Source: JBAYGJ01 sp041649335
GTDB taxonomy: Bacteria > Patescibacteriota > Patescibacteriia > UBA10025 > JAHIVO01
Assembly (NCBI GenBank): GCA_041649335.1
Contig: JBAZNF010000003.1
Location: 1 to 60,530, forward strand
Length of the DNA stretch: 60,530 nt
Direction: 5' to 3'
In this document: positions 49,021-55,387 of the stretch, piece by piece
Position numbering within the stretch: the first letter of the stretch is position 1
Layout: each line of letters opens with the position of its first letter
Position numbers and translations under genes: made by a program
Notes under the pieces: model-generated
What the model saw: the letters and a program-made list of their open reading frames with translations, nothing else
Database searches by the model: none
What the model was told of the DNA's origin: nothing

Positions 49021-49488
49021 ATGATCAAAAAACACGGGAAGAAGATCAGTGAAAGCGAGCTGCGGGAGAGGGTCATGAACGCCGGCACCAGCTGGCACCA
49101 CCATTGTCTGTCGCCGGAATGCTACGTGAACGACACGGGCGAGGAAATTATCCTCCTGGAAGAACGGGAAGAAATGTATTATTGCCCGAGCACCAAGGAA
49201 TTGCGCGAGGATCTGGAGAAGCACGCCTACCAATTGACCAATCCGCGGAAGGTCAAACGCAAACCGCAAAAGCATGAAGCCCTGGATCTGGCGAAACAGT
49301 TTACGAAACAGGGCACTCGCTGGCATTTCCATATCGCCACACCAAACTGTTTCCTGGCCATGTCAGACCATTACACATTAATTGTCGAGAACGACGAGAA
49401 TCGGAGCAAACATGAGTGGCAGTTTGAGGAAAAGCCGGTAGAATTGGTCCGGGCGATCGATGACTATTACCTGGGGCGGAAGAAATAA
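49021..49488 (+). CDS. hypothetical protein with duplicated WHxHxxxPxC motif
   Basis: 155 residues, soluble, charged. The pattern G-T-x-W-H-x-H-x3-P-x-C occurs twice with identical spacing: W25/H26/H28/P32/C34 and W101/H102/H104/P108/C110, about 76 residues apart. This looks like an internal duplication with two His-His-Cys metal-site candidates; a further Cys at 55 could join. No family recognised. Rightward among leftward array genes, with its own promoter; AAAGGAG lies rather far upstream of the ATG. Confidence 0.7.
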   Translation: MIKKHGKKISESELRERVMNAGTSWHHHCLSPECYVNDTGEEIILLEEREEMYYCPSTKELREDLEKHAYQLTNPRKVKRKPQKHEALDLAKQFTKQGTRWHFHIATPNCFLAMSDHYTLIVENDENRSKHEWQFEEKPVELVRAIDDYYLGRKK

Positions 49489-49517
49489 CTCCCCGGCAAG
49501 TTCAGTTTGCGGAGTAT

Positions 49518-49540
49518 AAAAAAAGGACCCGGGAGGGTCC
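49518..49540 (-). terminator. terminator of the 49872-49560 unit
   Basis: Minus strand: GGACCC/GGGTCC hairpin followed by T7. Confidence 0.85.
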
Positions 49541-49559
49541 TGAGAGGGAGAGGAGAAAA

Positions 49560-49844
49560 TCACTTCACCAGTTTCAGTTCGGAAATCTGGTTGAATTCGG
49601 CTGGAATGTCGCCGGGGCTGTCGGCCTTGAATTCGATGCCGAAGGTCCTGGCATGGGGTTCGCCGTCATAGTACACGATCTCGACGTTCTCGGGCTGCAG
49701 GTTCGGGAAAAACCTTTTTGCGTCCTCGAAGAGAGCCAGGAAGAAGTCGAACGTGTTGATGTAGGTGATTGTCCGAAGCACTACCCGTAGCCCGCCGGTG
49801 GTGACGCAGAATTCTCGGATGATCTTTGAGGGGTCGAATGGCAT
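49560..49844 (-). CDS. hypothetical protein, array gene 2b (94 aa)
   Basis: 94 residues, alpha/beta, one Cys, no membrane segment; aromatic-rich centre TFDFFLALFEDAKRFFPNL and an acidic Pro-containing end. No family recognised. 27 bases downstream of the gene at 49872 and followed by the shared terminator, so it is the second gene of that unit. Confidence 0.6.
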   Translation of the reverse strand: MPFDPSKIIREFCVTTGGLRVVLRTITYINTFDFFLALFEDAKRFFPNLQPENVEIVYYDGEPHARTFGIEFKADSPGDIPAEFNQISELKLVK

Positions 49845-49871
49845 ATCCTACGCCCCTTTCCTAGTGTGAGG

Positions 49872-50099
49872 TTAATCGGAAATGATTTCTATGACTAAGC
49901 CCCGGGATCTGAGGAGATTTACGTCGTCCGGCGTACCGTCAGCGATGACCATGTCCACCCAGCCTGAGAGGGGGTAGACGACGTTGCCGCCGATGGTTAT
50001 TTTAGACAGGATACCGGTGATGCGAATGAACGGATTTTGGATCTTTCCTAAATCTGCCGGCCATCTGTCCATGTCCACGCGGATTTTCAGTGATGACAT
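49872..50099 (-). CDS. hypothetical protein, array gene 2a (75 aa), paralog of the gene at 50849
   Basis: 75 residues. It begins LKIRVDMDRW and ends with DGTPDDVNLLRSRGLVIEII; the gene at 50849 begins MKVRVNRLKA and ends NGSDEDVAALKAKGYPIEVIN, with an NP and a hydrophobic core between, so the two are paralogs. Start set by CGGAGG. First gene of a two-gene unit. Confidence 0.65.
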   Translation of the reverse strand: MSSLKIRVDMDRWPADLGKIQNPFIRITGILSKITIGGNVVYPLSGWVDMVIADGTPDDVNLLRSRGLVIEIISD

Positions 50100-50140
50100 T
50101 ATAAGCCTCCGTATTGAGAGTCTCTGCGAAGAGTCGGCTT

Positions 50141-50169
50141 AGCGTATCATGAAAATAGTGCCATGTCAA
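50141..50169 (-). promoter_or_regulatory. promoter of the 49872-49560 unit
   Basis: TTGACA, 17 bases, TACGCT on the minus strand. Confidence 0.75.
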
Positions 50170-50173
50170 GAGA

Positions 50174-50198
50174 AAATAAAAGGACCCTGATGGGTCCT
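50174..50198 (-). terminator. terminator of the gene at 50223
   Basis: Minus strand: AGGACCC/GGGTCCT hairpin then TTTATTTTCT. Confidence 0.8.
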
Positions 50199-50222
50199 AT
50201 TTGCGGAGAATGTTGTGACGGG

Positions 50223-50501
50223 TTAGGCCACTGTTGCCGGGTGCTTGGCGGTGATTTTGAAATACCGGGCGAAGTCTTCCGGCGAGAAGTCAAAGCCGTC
50301 ATGCAGCCCGCCGTGACTGTGCAGGGCAACGATCCAGCCGTCGCCGAACGGTTTCATCCGCTGGGCAGTATACGACTGCCCAACCGTATAGGTGGCAGAC
50401 TGCTTGTTGGTGTAAGCGTCTGCCGGCGGCGCGTCAATGCAGTTGACCGTTACGGTTTCGCCATAGTTATATTTGGCGAAATCCCAGTTCGTAATGTACA
50501 T
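50223..50501 (-). CDS. hypothetical protein, array gene 3 (92 aa)
   Basis: 92 residues, soluble, rich in Tyr and His (HSHGGLHDGFDF), one Cys; no family recognised. AGGAGG eight bases before the ATG fixes the start; the frame is open far upstream, across the promoter, and that part is not coding. Own promoter and terminator. Confidence 0.65.
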   Translation of the reverse strand: MYITNWDFAKYNYGETVTVNCIDAPPADAYTNKQSATYTVGQSYTAQRMKPFGDGWIVALHSHGGLHDGFDFSPEDFARYFKITAKHPATVA

Positions 50502-50537
50502 AAGTAACCTCCTGTGTGCTTGCGGAAACAGTATCTG

Positions 50538-50566
50538 ATTGTACCGTACCAAACGGCCACGGTCAA
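50538..50566 (-). promoter_or_regulatory. promoter of the gene at 50223
   Basis: TTGACC, 17 bases, TACAAT on the minus strand. Confidence 0.8.
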
Positions 50567-50578
50567 GATCGACTGAAT

Positions 50579-50605
50579 AAAAAAAACCGGTACGGGGGTA
50601 CCGGT
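50579..50605 (-). terminator. terminator of the 50849-50630 unit
   Basis: Minus strand: perfect ACCGGTAC/GTACCGGT hairpin then T8. Confidence 0.9.
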
Positions 50606-50629
50606 CGGTGACGGGAAGGGAAGAAATGT

Positions 50630-50830
50630 TCAGACTTTGATTGCCTGATAGCCACAAGCGCAGATAGCCATGTAGTCAGCGTTATCGCCACCGATGATGT
50701 CGAAGGTCAGGCTGTATTCGCCTTCGTGCATCACTTGTTGCTCGACCGGCCGTTGGGTGATGACCGCCAGGTTGTGCGCCAGGATGCCTTGGTCATCAGG
50801 CAGTGTCCGCGAATCAATCTTGATTTTCAA
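50630..50830 (-). CDS. hypothetical protein, array gene 4b (66 aa)
   Basis: 66 residues, beta-rich (EYSLTFDIIGGDNADYMAI) with CAC near the C-terminus; no family recognised. TTG start, chosen because GGAGAA lies five bases before it and no ATG is available. 18 bases downstream of the gene at 50849. Confidence 0.55.
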   Translation of the reverse strand: MKIKIDSRTLPDDQGILAHNLAVITQRPVEQQVMHEGEYSLTFDIIGGDNADYMAICACGYQAIKV

Positions 50831-50848
50831 TCGATTTCTCCAGTTGTG

Positions 50849-51058
50849 TCAGTTAATAACTTCGATCGGGTAGCCCTTGGCTTTCAGAGCGGCAACGTCC
50901 TCGTCGGACCCGTTGGAAATGATCAGGTGCGTCCAGGCGCTTCCGAACGGTTGATGGGTGCACTCGGTCACCACCTTATGGATGTGGTTGGCGAGTACGA
51001 GCACCGGGTTGCCGGTCATGCCTGAAGGAGCCTTGAGCCGGTTCACGCGAACTTTCAT
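50849..51058 (-). CDS. hypothetical protein, array gene 4a (69 aa), paralog of the gene at 49872
   Basis: 69 residues, basic N-terminal strand, hydrophobic middle (NPVLVLANHIHKVV) and the shared C-terminal motif NGSDEDVAALKAKGYPIEV. The end of the motif resembles short 'position D-V-x-x-L-x-x-x-G' helices that pack on a strand. Start set by AGGAGG. First gene of a two-gene unit like 49872-49560. Confidence 0.65.
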   Translation of the reverse strand: MKVRVNRLKAPSGMTGNPVLVLANHIHKVVTECTHQPFGSAWTHLIISNGSDEDVAALKAKGYPIEVIN

Positions 51059-51102
51059 CTTTACCTCCTGTAAAGAGCAGTGGGTTGCAAGGTGTTCGAG
51101 CT

Positions 51103-51132
51103 ACTCTATCACGCGGCCAGCGTATCCGTCAA
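51103..51132 (-). promoter_or_regulatory. promoter of the 50849-50630 unit
   Basis: TTGACG, 18 bases, TAGAGT on the minus strand. Confidence 0.7.
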
Positions 51133-51137
51133 GTATT

Positions 51138-51165
51138 AAAAAAGCTCCCTCCGGGGAGGAAGCTT
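51138..51165 (-). terminator. terminator of the gene at 51177
   Basis: Minus strand: AAGCTTCCTCC/GGAGGGAGCTT hairpin and T6. Confidence 0.85.
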
Positions 51166-51176
51166 CGTGTGGAGCG

Positions 51177-51890
51177 TCATGATTGCTTCAGTACAGCGAT
51201 CTCGATGCGGATCTTGTCCTTGAGCCAGGCGATGGCCTGGTCGAACAGTTCGCGCCGCTGGAGCTTGCCCGGCAGGCCCTCAAACGGGCAGTTCAGGATC
51301 CTGCCGGTGTAGATGCCGTATTTCTGGGCCCGGTCATGTTCGATGCCGAGCAGACGTTCGTAGAGCGCCAGGTACGCCCAGCAGCGCTGCTGGGCATCCC
51401 GCATCTCATCCGGGAACATGTGTTCGAGGATATGCAACAACCGTTCCCAGATGTCATCCGGATGGTGGAGGCGGACGTTCTCGACGCAGAACATCGGCTC
51501 CCAGAACACGTAAAAGGCGAAATACCAGTACGGCCACCGCCAGACCGGAGCCATGCGGTTCGTCTGGAATCCGGCAAAGGTTACGTCCCGCTTATGGACC
51601 AAGACATATTGCAACGGATCGGGCGAGCGGTTTACATGCCAGACGGCTACACGGGGCAGTTCATCAAACAGCATCCGGACATACGGTTCATCCAGGGGGG
51701 CTATCCGATAGCGGGCAATGCGTTCTGCCGCGTCAGGCGGGGATTCGGTGGGGTCGGGCGGCGGCTCATGGTACCGCGCGAGTGCCGCCAGTACGCGGAA
51801 TACAGATCCGCCGTTCCAGATTTCGAACAGGCTGGGCCAGTACACCAGTTCACGGAACGTGACTAGCTCGTTGTCAGTCTGAGCATGCAT
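51177..51890 (-). CDS. hypothetical protein, array gene 5 (237 aa)
   Basis: 237 residues, helical, very rich in Trp/Phe/Tyr (WRWPYWYFAFYVFWEPMF), Pro and Arg; no classical membrane segment. The C-terminal half (DIWERLLHILEHMFP ... LYERLLGIEHD) follows the same motif order as the gene at 48112. The rightward frame across 51183-51866 is also open but has no start signal; promoter, AAGGAGG and terminator all support the minus strand. Confidence 0.65.
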   Translation of the reverse strand: MHAQTDNELVTFRELVYWPSLFEIWNGGSVFRVLAALARYHEPPPDPTESPPDAAERIARYRIAPLDEPYVRMLFDELPRVAVWHVNRSPDPLQYVLVHKRDVTFAGFQTNRMAPVWRWPYWYFAFYVFWEPMFCVENVRLHHPDDIWERLLHILEHMFPDEMRDAQQRCWAYLALYERLLGIEHDRAQKYGIYTGRILNCPFEGLPGKLQRRELFDQAIAWLKDKIRIEIAVLKQS

Positions 51891-51925
51891 TGCTACCTCC
51901 TTATCAAATAACAATTTTTCATAAA

Positions 51926-51954
51926 AATATATCACGTACACCCGTCACTGTCAA
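51926..51954 (-). promoter_or_regulatory. promoter of the gene at 51177
   Basis: TTGACA, 17 bases, TATATT on the minus strand. Confidence 0.85.
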
Positions 51955-51993
51955 ATAAAAATAGTGGCCTACTCTCTCGGAAGAGAGCAGGCC
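51955..51993 (-). terminator. orphan terminator-like hairpin
   Basis: Minus strand: GGCCTGCTCTCT/AGAGAGTAGGCC-type 12-bp hairpin followed by ACTATTTTTATTTG. No convincing leftward gene lies to its right. Confidence 0.55.
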
Positions 51994-52192
51994 GGGTACT
52001 TGTGGAAAAAAATGGAGAACGTCGTGGGTAGCCTGAGGCAACAAGCTACCGGGCCAAGTGCGGAGGTACCGCACTGGTTTGCTCCGGTACCGCCTGGGGG
52101 ATTTAAGTGCGGCTGGAGCAAAAGGAAAGAGCGGATGAGTGTACAGGATACAGGGAAATGACGGGTATGTCAACCAGTGTGACCCGGGCACC
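51994..52192. other. structured intergenic stretch with no supported gene
   Basis: Contains GTAGC/GCTAC, GTGCGG/CCGCAC (52059-52075) and GGTACCG/CGGTACC (52066-52092). The last two share bases 52070-52072 and cannot form together. Open frames here lack start signals. Could be an RNA element or remains of an array unit. Confidence 0.4.
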
Positions 52193-52222
52193 TCGACAAT
52201 GAGGCCGGAAACAGGGTATTAT
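52193..52222 (+). promoter_or_regulatory. candidate promoter of the HD hydrolase gene
   Basis: TCGACA, 18 bases, TATTAT; predicted start about nine bases before the ATG. Confidence 0.5.
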
Positions 52223-52237
52223 TAGGGTAATTTGCCT

Positions 52238-52789
52238 ATGCGTATGGATTTACACAGGTACAACCAGGCCATGAAATCGGCGGCGCATGCCCACCGTAAC
52301 CAGAGGTATAATTCTGATAACGATACCCCGTTTATCGCCCACCCATTTTTCGTGGCCGGGGTACTGGAGCGGTACGGATTTGATGAAGATACGGTTATCG
52401 CCGGACTGTTGCACGATGCAGTGGAGGATACTGACATGACGATTGAAGATGTAGAAACGCTGTTCGGCACGCGCGTATCAGGACTGGTGCGTGAAGTGAC
52501 GTTCAGCCAGAACATCCCCTGGAAGGAGCGCCAACTCCAGGCCCAGCAGAGACTGCCGACAGCCAGCCCGGAGGCGAAAGCCATCAAAACAGCTGATTTT
52601 ATCCATCATCTGATATTATGCACTGAGGAGTTGGACCAGGGTAAGACGACGGTTAACCAGCACAAACCGGAAGAATACTTGTGGAAGTATACGGAATTAC
52701 TCCAGGCGATCGGGGTCGGCTGGAATCATCCGATACTGGATGAAGCAAAAAAGTACTTTGAGATTTTTAAAAAGAAAGCTGTGAAATAA
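52238..52789 (+). CDS. HD-domain hydrolase, RelA/SpoT hydrolase-like
   Basis: 183 residues. The HD pattern of the (p)ppGpp hydrolase domain is clear: HRNQRYNSDNDTPFIAHPFFVA (H35), LLHDAVEDTDMT (H59, D60, E63, D64) and AIKTADFIHHL. No synthetase, TGS or ACT domain, so it is like the small alarmone hydrolases (Mesh1 type). It may degrade ppGpp or a related nucleotide. Start: ATG at 52238, with another ATG six bases later and a TTG six before. Confidence 0.82.
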   Translation: MRMDLHRYNQAMKSAAHAHRNQRYNSDNDTPFIAHPFFVAGVLERYGFDEDTVIAGLLHDAVEDTDMTIEDVETLFGTRVSGLVREVTFSQNIPWKERQLQAQQRLPTASPEAKAIKTADFIHHLILCTEELDQGKTTVNQHKPEEYLWKYTELLQAIGVGWNHPILDEAKKYFEIFKKKAVK

Positions 52790-52820
52790 AAAAATACCCG
52801 TCCAAAGGAGGGAGACGGGT
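52788..52820 (-). terminator. terminator of the gene at 52841
   Basis: Minus strand: ACCCGTC/GACGGGT hairpin then ATTTTTTT. It overlaps the HD hydrolase stop from the other strand. Confidence 0.85.
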
Positions 52821-52840
52821 AAGCGGAACTGGCTGGTAGG

Positions 52841-53077
52841 TCAGTATTCCGGTAGTCCTAAGCCAGCCTGCATCTGGTCACGGAAACACGGTTTGATCCA
52901 GATAGTGGTGCTGTGTGGGTGGGATTCCAGGATTTGTTCCTGGTCGCTGGCCATGAGACTGACCTGGCCGCTGATGAGATCAATCTTTGTAAAGGTGAAA
53001 GAGCCCTGTTCAGTCGTGATGATTATCGCTTGGTCGCCCAATGACCAGTCCGTGATCGTTTGCTGATTCGCTTGCAT
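52841..53077 (-). CDS. hypothetical protein, array gene 6 (78 aa)
   Basis: 78 residues, mostly beta (DQAIIITTEQGSFTFTKIDL), one Cys; no family recognised. Two ATGs lie in ATGGAGGAAACAATG; the first overlaps the GGAGG ribosome site, so the second is chosen. Own promoter and terminator. Confidence 0.6.
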   Translation of the reverse strand: MQANQQTITDWSLGDQAIIITTEQGSFTFTKIDLISGQVSLMASDQEQILESHPHSTTIWIKPCFRDQMQAGLGLPEY

Positions 53078-53121
53078 TGTTTCCTCCATGCGTTTTTGGG
53101 CTGTTGCTGTTGCTTTTCACC

Positions 53122-53150
53122 AGCCTAACTCCGGTAGTGTCGATTGTCAA
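53122..53150 (-). promoter_or_regulatory. promoter of the gene at 52841
   Basis: TTGACA, 17 bases, TAGGCT on the minus strand. Confidence 0.7.
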
Positions 53151-53169
53151 TCCGTCAGCAGTATATATT

Positions 53170-53194
53170 AAAAAAAGACCCGGGTGAGCGGGCC
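53170..53194 (-). terminator. terminator of the gene at 53213
   Basis: Minus strand: GGCCCG/CGGGTC hairpin (one mismatch) then T7. Confidence 0.75.
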
Positions 53195-53212
53195 AGGGTA
53201 TGAGAGGGAGCC

Positions 53213-53368
53213 TTAGCGATTGTCGGGTGAGGGTTGGGATTCCGGTTTTTCAGTCCGGCTTAATGCGCGGCTAAACCGGATAATCCAGATAATGAACAAT
53301 GTAGCTAAGCCAACGAAAACGACGATGTATTTCAGCCAGTTGGGTAATGCGACCCAATACTGTTCCAT
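53213..53368 (-). CDS. 51-residue single-membrane-segment protein, array gene 7
   Basis: 51 residues: MEQYWVALPNWLK, one hydrophobic segment (about 14-31), then a basic and hydrophilic tail (SRALSRTEKPESQPSPDNR). AGGAGG seven bases before the ATG, a TTGACG/TACACT promoter upstream and a terminator downstream make it convincing despite its size. The rightward frame over the same bases lacks any start signal. Confidence 0.75.
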   Translation of the reverse strand: MEQYWVALPNWLKYIVVFVGLATLFIIWIIRFSRALSRTEKPESQPSPDNR

Positions 53369-53404
53369 AGTACCTCCTGTACATGCGGTTACAATATGTA
53401 TTTC

Positions 53405-53432
53405 AGTGTACTCCCGTTTGTCTGGTCGTCAA
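53405..53432 (-). promoter_or_regulatory. promoter of the gene at 53213
   Basis: TTGACG, 16 bases, TACACT on the minus strand. Confidence 0.8.
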
Positions 53433-53500
53433 GCGTCTGTACAAAATCGATAAAATACGCTACCATATACGTTAACCTTAGTAAGCAATAATACAATAAT

Positions 53501-53797
53501 ATGCCAGACCAACAACAACAGATCAATATCAAGATGGATGACGCCACCATGAAGGGCGTCTACGCCAACGCCATGGGCGTATCGCATACCAAAGAGGAGT
53601 TTACCATCGACTTCATGAACGTCTATCCGTTTCAAAAAGTCGGTATCGTCACTAGCCGGGTGATCACCAGCCCGGGCCACATGAAACGCATTTATCTTGC
53701 GCTTCAGGACAATGTCAAAAAGTACGAGGATAAGTTCGGCAAGATTGAGGCGGCTCAGGCCCCCTCAGGCCAGGAAATAGGATTCAAGACGGCATAA
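53501..53797 (+). CDS. DUF3467 protein
   Basis: 98 residues. QQQINIKMDDATMKGVYANA, EEFTIDFMNVYP and SRVITSPGHMKRIYLALQDN match the DUF3467 family, small conserved bacterial proteins of unknown function. A TACAAT box lies four bases before the ATG and there is no Shine-Dalgarno, so it follows the core-gene style of expression although it lies inside the array. Confidence 0.88.
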   Translation: MPDQQQQINIKMDDATMKGVYANAMGVSHTKEEFTIDFMNVYPFQKVGIVTSRVITSPGHMKRIYLALQDNVKKYEDKFGKIEAAQAPSGQEIGFKTA

Positions 53798-53823
53798 AAA
53801 ACCGTCCCATGTTTCAGAGACGG
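53795..53823 (-). terminator. terminator of the gene at 53863
   Basis: Minus strand: ACCGTC/GACGGT hairpin with a 12-base loop, then T6. It abuts the DUF3467 stop. Confidence 0.75.
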
Positions 53824-53862
53824 TCGTAGGGTGATCGGCTGGCTATAGGGCATTGCTACCGT

Positions 53863-54108
53863 TTATGCCACCTGGCGCGGGTACCGCAGGATGATTTCCT
53901 GCTCGACGGCAGGGTCACGGGGGGTCTCGCGGGGGGCGAAATCATTTTCGTCCATATCCTCGAGAGGTACCCAGACGTTGAACGGTGAGGGCTCCACGAG
54001 GATTAACGCGGTCGTACGCCCCATAAAGGTGCTGGTGGCTAGGACCGGGAGGGTTCTCCAACGGGCCTGAGCGTCGATCTGTTTCAGAACAAATTCTCGG
54101 GTAACCAT
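53863..54108 (-). CDS. hypothetical protein, array gene 8 (81 aa)
   Basis: 81 residues, soluble, acidic C-terminal half (PLEDMDENDFAPRETPRD); no family recognised. GGAGG six bases before the chosen ATG; an in-frame ATG 21 bases earlier precedes that site. Own promoter and terminator. Confidence 0.6.
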   Translation of the reverse strand: MVTREFVLKQIDAQARWRTLPVLATSTFMGRTTALILVEPSPFNVWVPLEDMDENDFAPRETPRDPAVEQEIILRYPRQVA

Positions 54109-54153
54109 GATTCCTCCACTATCAATCATTGTTAGGGTAAGAAAACTCCGTTG

Positions 54154-54181
54154 AGTGTACCAAAATAAAGTAATTTGTCAA
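54154..54181 (-). promoter_or_regulatory. promoter of the gene at 53863
   Basis: TTGACA, 16 bases, TACACT on the minus strand. Confidence 0.8.
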
Positions 54182-54191
54182 GTGTCACTTT

Positions 54192-55229
54192 ATGCGTGTC
54201 GATAAGCCTGAAGAAATAAAAAAACCAGAGCCGTTCGTGCCGCCGCAGCCGATGGGTAAGATTATCGTGTTGGGGCTGCTGACTATCGCGTGCAGCAATG
54301 TATTCTGGTACGCCTGGCACCACCTGCTCCAGCAGGGGCTTGATTTCAGTGCCGGCGCCGGAAGCATCATCGCCATTGTCAGTACCTTGCTGGCGTTCTG
54401 TCTGATGTTCACGGCCATGGCCTTGGTGAATGTGATGGTCAGGTGGTTTGCCGTCGCATTGGTCATTATGGCAGTCAGCGGGTTTTCCTTGCTTATATGG
54501 TTCCCCGTTACTCTCTGGAGTTTCTTGGCGGCCGCGATGGTCATCCCCGCCTGGATGCTTTGGCACCGACAGATGTCCGTAGCCAGCGCGAACCAGCTGA
54601 AATTTTCCCCCCAGCAGGCTGCTTCAGCCGGATTATCCACGGCTATGACCATACTCTTATTGGCCGCTTCCCTGTGTTATTACAGTTTTTTAGCGGGGAA
54701 CAGCGACAGTCAGGCGAAGTTTGCCGAGAGTCTGATTAACAACGGCACCACGGCAGTTGAAAATGTTCTGGAAATGTATTACCATGATAAATTCTCGCCG
54801 ACCTTGTCACTCGACCATTTTATCCTGAATATGGAGGATGCGGCCGCTATGAAACTCGTCCCGTCCACCGGCCAGCCGGAGCTGGACCGGGCTATTGCCG
54901 AAGGGCTGGACCAGGCGGAGCGGGCGGCGCTGGACGAGTCCCGCAACCAGTTTCTGGACACGTTCAAGATCCAGGCGACCGGCGACGAGGAAATGCAATC
55001 GGTAGTAAATAAGATCGTCCGGCGTAATATAGATACGTACCTGGGCAAGTACATGAAGTTTATTCCCGCTTTATTGGCCCTGTCCGTGTTTTTCCTGCTG
55101 AAAATATTTACGTTTGTCTATGCCGAACTGACCAAGTCCATGAGTTATCTGGCATTCACCGTCCTGGTCTGGTTCAGATTCCTCAAGGTCAAGAAAGTCC
55201 AGGTAGAGGCGGAAAAAGTGTCGTTGTAG
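54192..55229 (+). CDS. polytopic membrane protein, unknown function
   Basis: 345 residues. Cytoplasmic Pro/Lys-rich start, about five membrane segments in the first 175 residues, a soluble helical loop (about 176-285, with a run of Glu/Asp/Ala: AIAEGLDQAERAALDESRNQ), then two membrane segments and a basic tail. No family recognised. It starts 11 bases from the divergent array promoter, so the two may share regulatory DNA. Confidence 0.7.
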   Translation: MRVDKPEEIKKPEPFVPPQPMGKIIVLGLLTIACSNVFWYAWHHLLQQGLDFSAGAGSIIAIVSTLLAFCLMFTAMALVNVMVRWFAVALVIMAVSGFSLLIWFPVTLWSFLAAAMVIPAWMLWHRQMSVASANQLKFSPQQAASAGLSTAMTILLLAASLCYYSFLAGNSDSQAKFAESLINNGTTAVENVLEMYYHDKFSPTLSLDHFILNMEDAAAMKLVPSTGQPELDRAIAEGLDQAERAALDESRNQFLDTFKIQATGDEEMQSVVNKIVRRNIDTYLGKYMKFIPALLALSVFFLLKIFTFVYAELTKSMSYLAFTVLVWFRFLKVKKVQVEAEKVSL

Positions 55230-55239
55230 TTGGCGTTTT

Positions 55240-55300
55240 CACGGCTCCCGCCTTGCCTTCGCCTAAGGCGAAGCCGATGGCGGGCAGGCGTATCGTCTGA
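55240..55300. repeat. nested GC-rich palindrome
   Basis: CCCGCC...GGCGGG enclosing CTTCGCC/GGCGAAG. Similar GC hairpins interrupt the tRNA-Lys fragments at 11,581 and 11,664. Confidence 0.6.
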
Positions 55301-55372
55301 CGGTTTGGTCTGCGGCTCTTATACGTTACCGCAACCTACACCGATACGGGCAGCAACACCTCCACCGCAAAC

Positions 55373-55378
55373 TATAAT
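55373..55378 (+). promoter_or_regulatory. -10 box before dnaJ
   Basis: Perfect TATAAT nine bases before the dnaJ ATG, with no recognisable -35. It suggests a near-leaderless mRNA. Confidence 0.45.
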
Positions 55379-55387
55379 ATTAATATA

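Noticed and set aside
51183..51866. 227-codon rightward frame opposite the gene at 51177
   Set aside because: The minus strand has a TTGACA/TATATT promoter, AAGGAGG and a terminator, while this frame has none of these.
51919..52191. Leftward 90-codon and rightward 65-codon frames in the gap before the HD hydrolase
   Set aside because: No start signals and no protein-like composition; the region is better described by its hairpins.
53220..53453. 77-codon rightward frame between 53.2 and 53.5 kb
   Set aside because: It is antisense to the 51-residue membrane protein, which has promoter, ribosome site and terminator.
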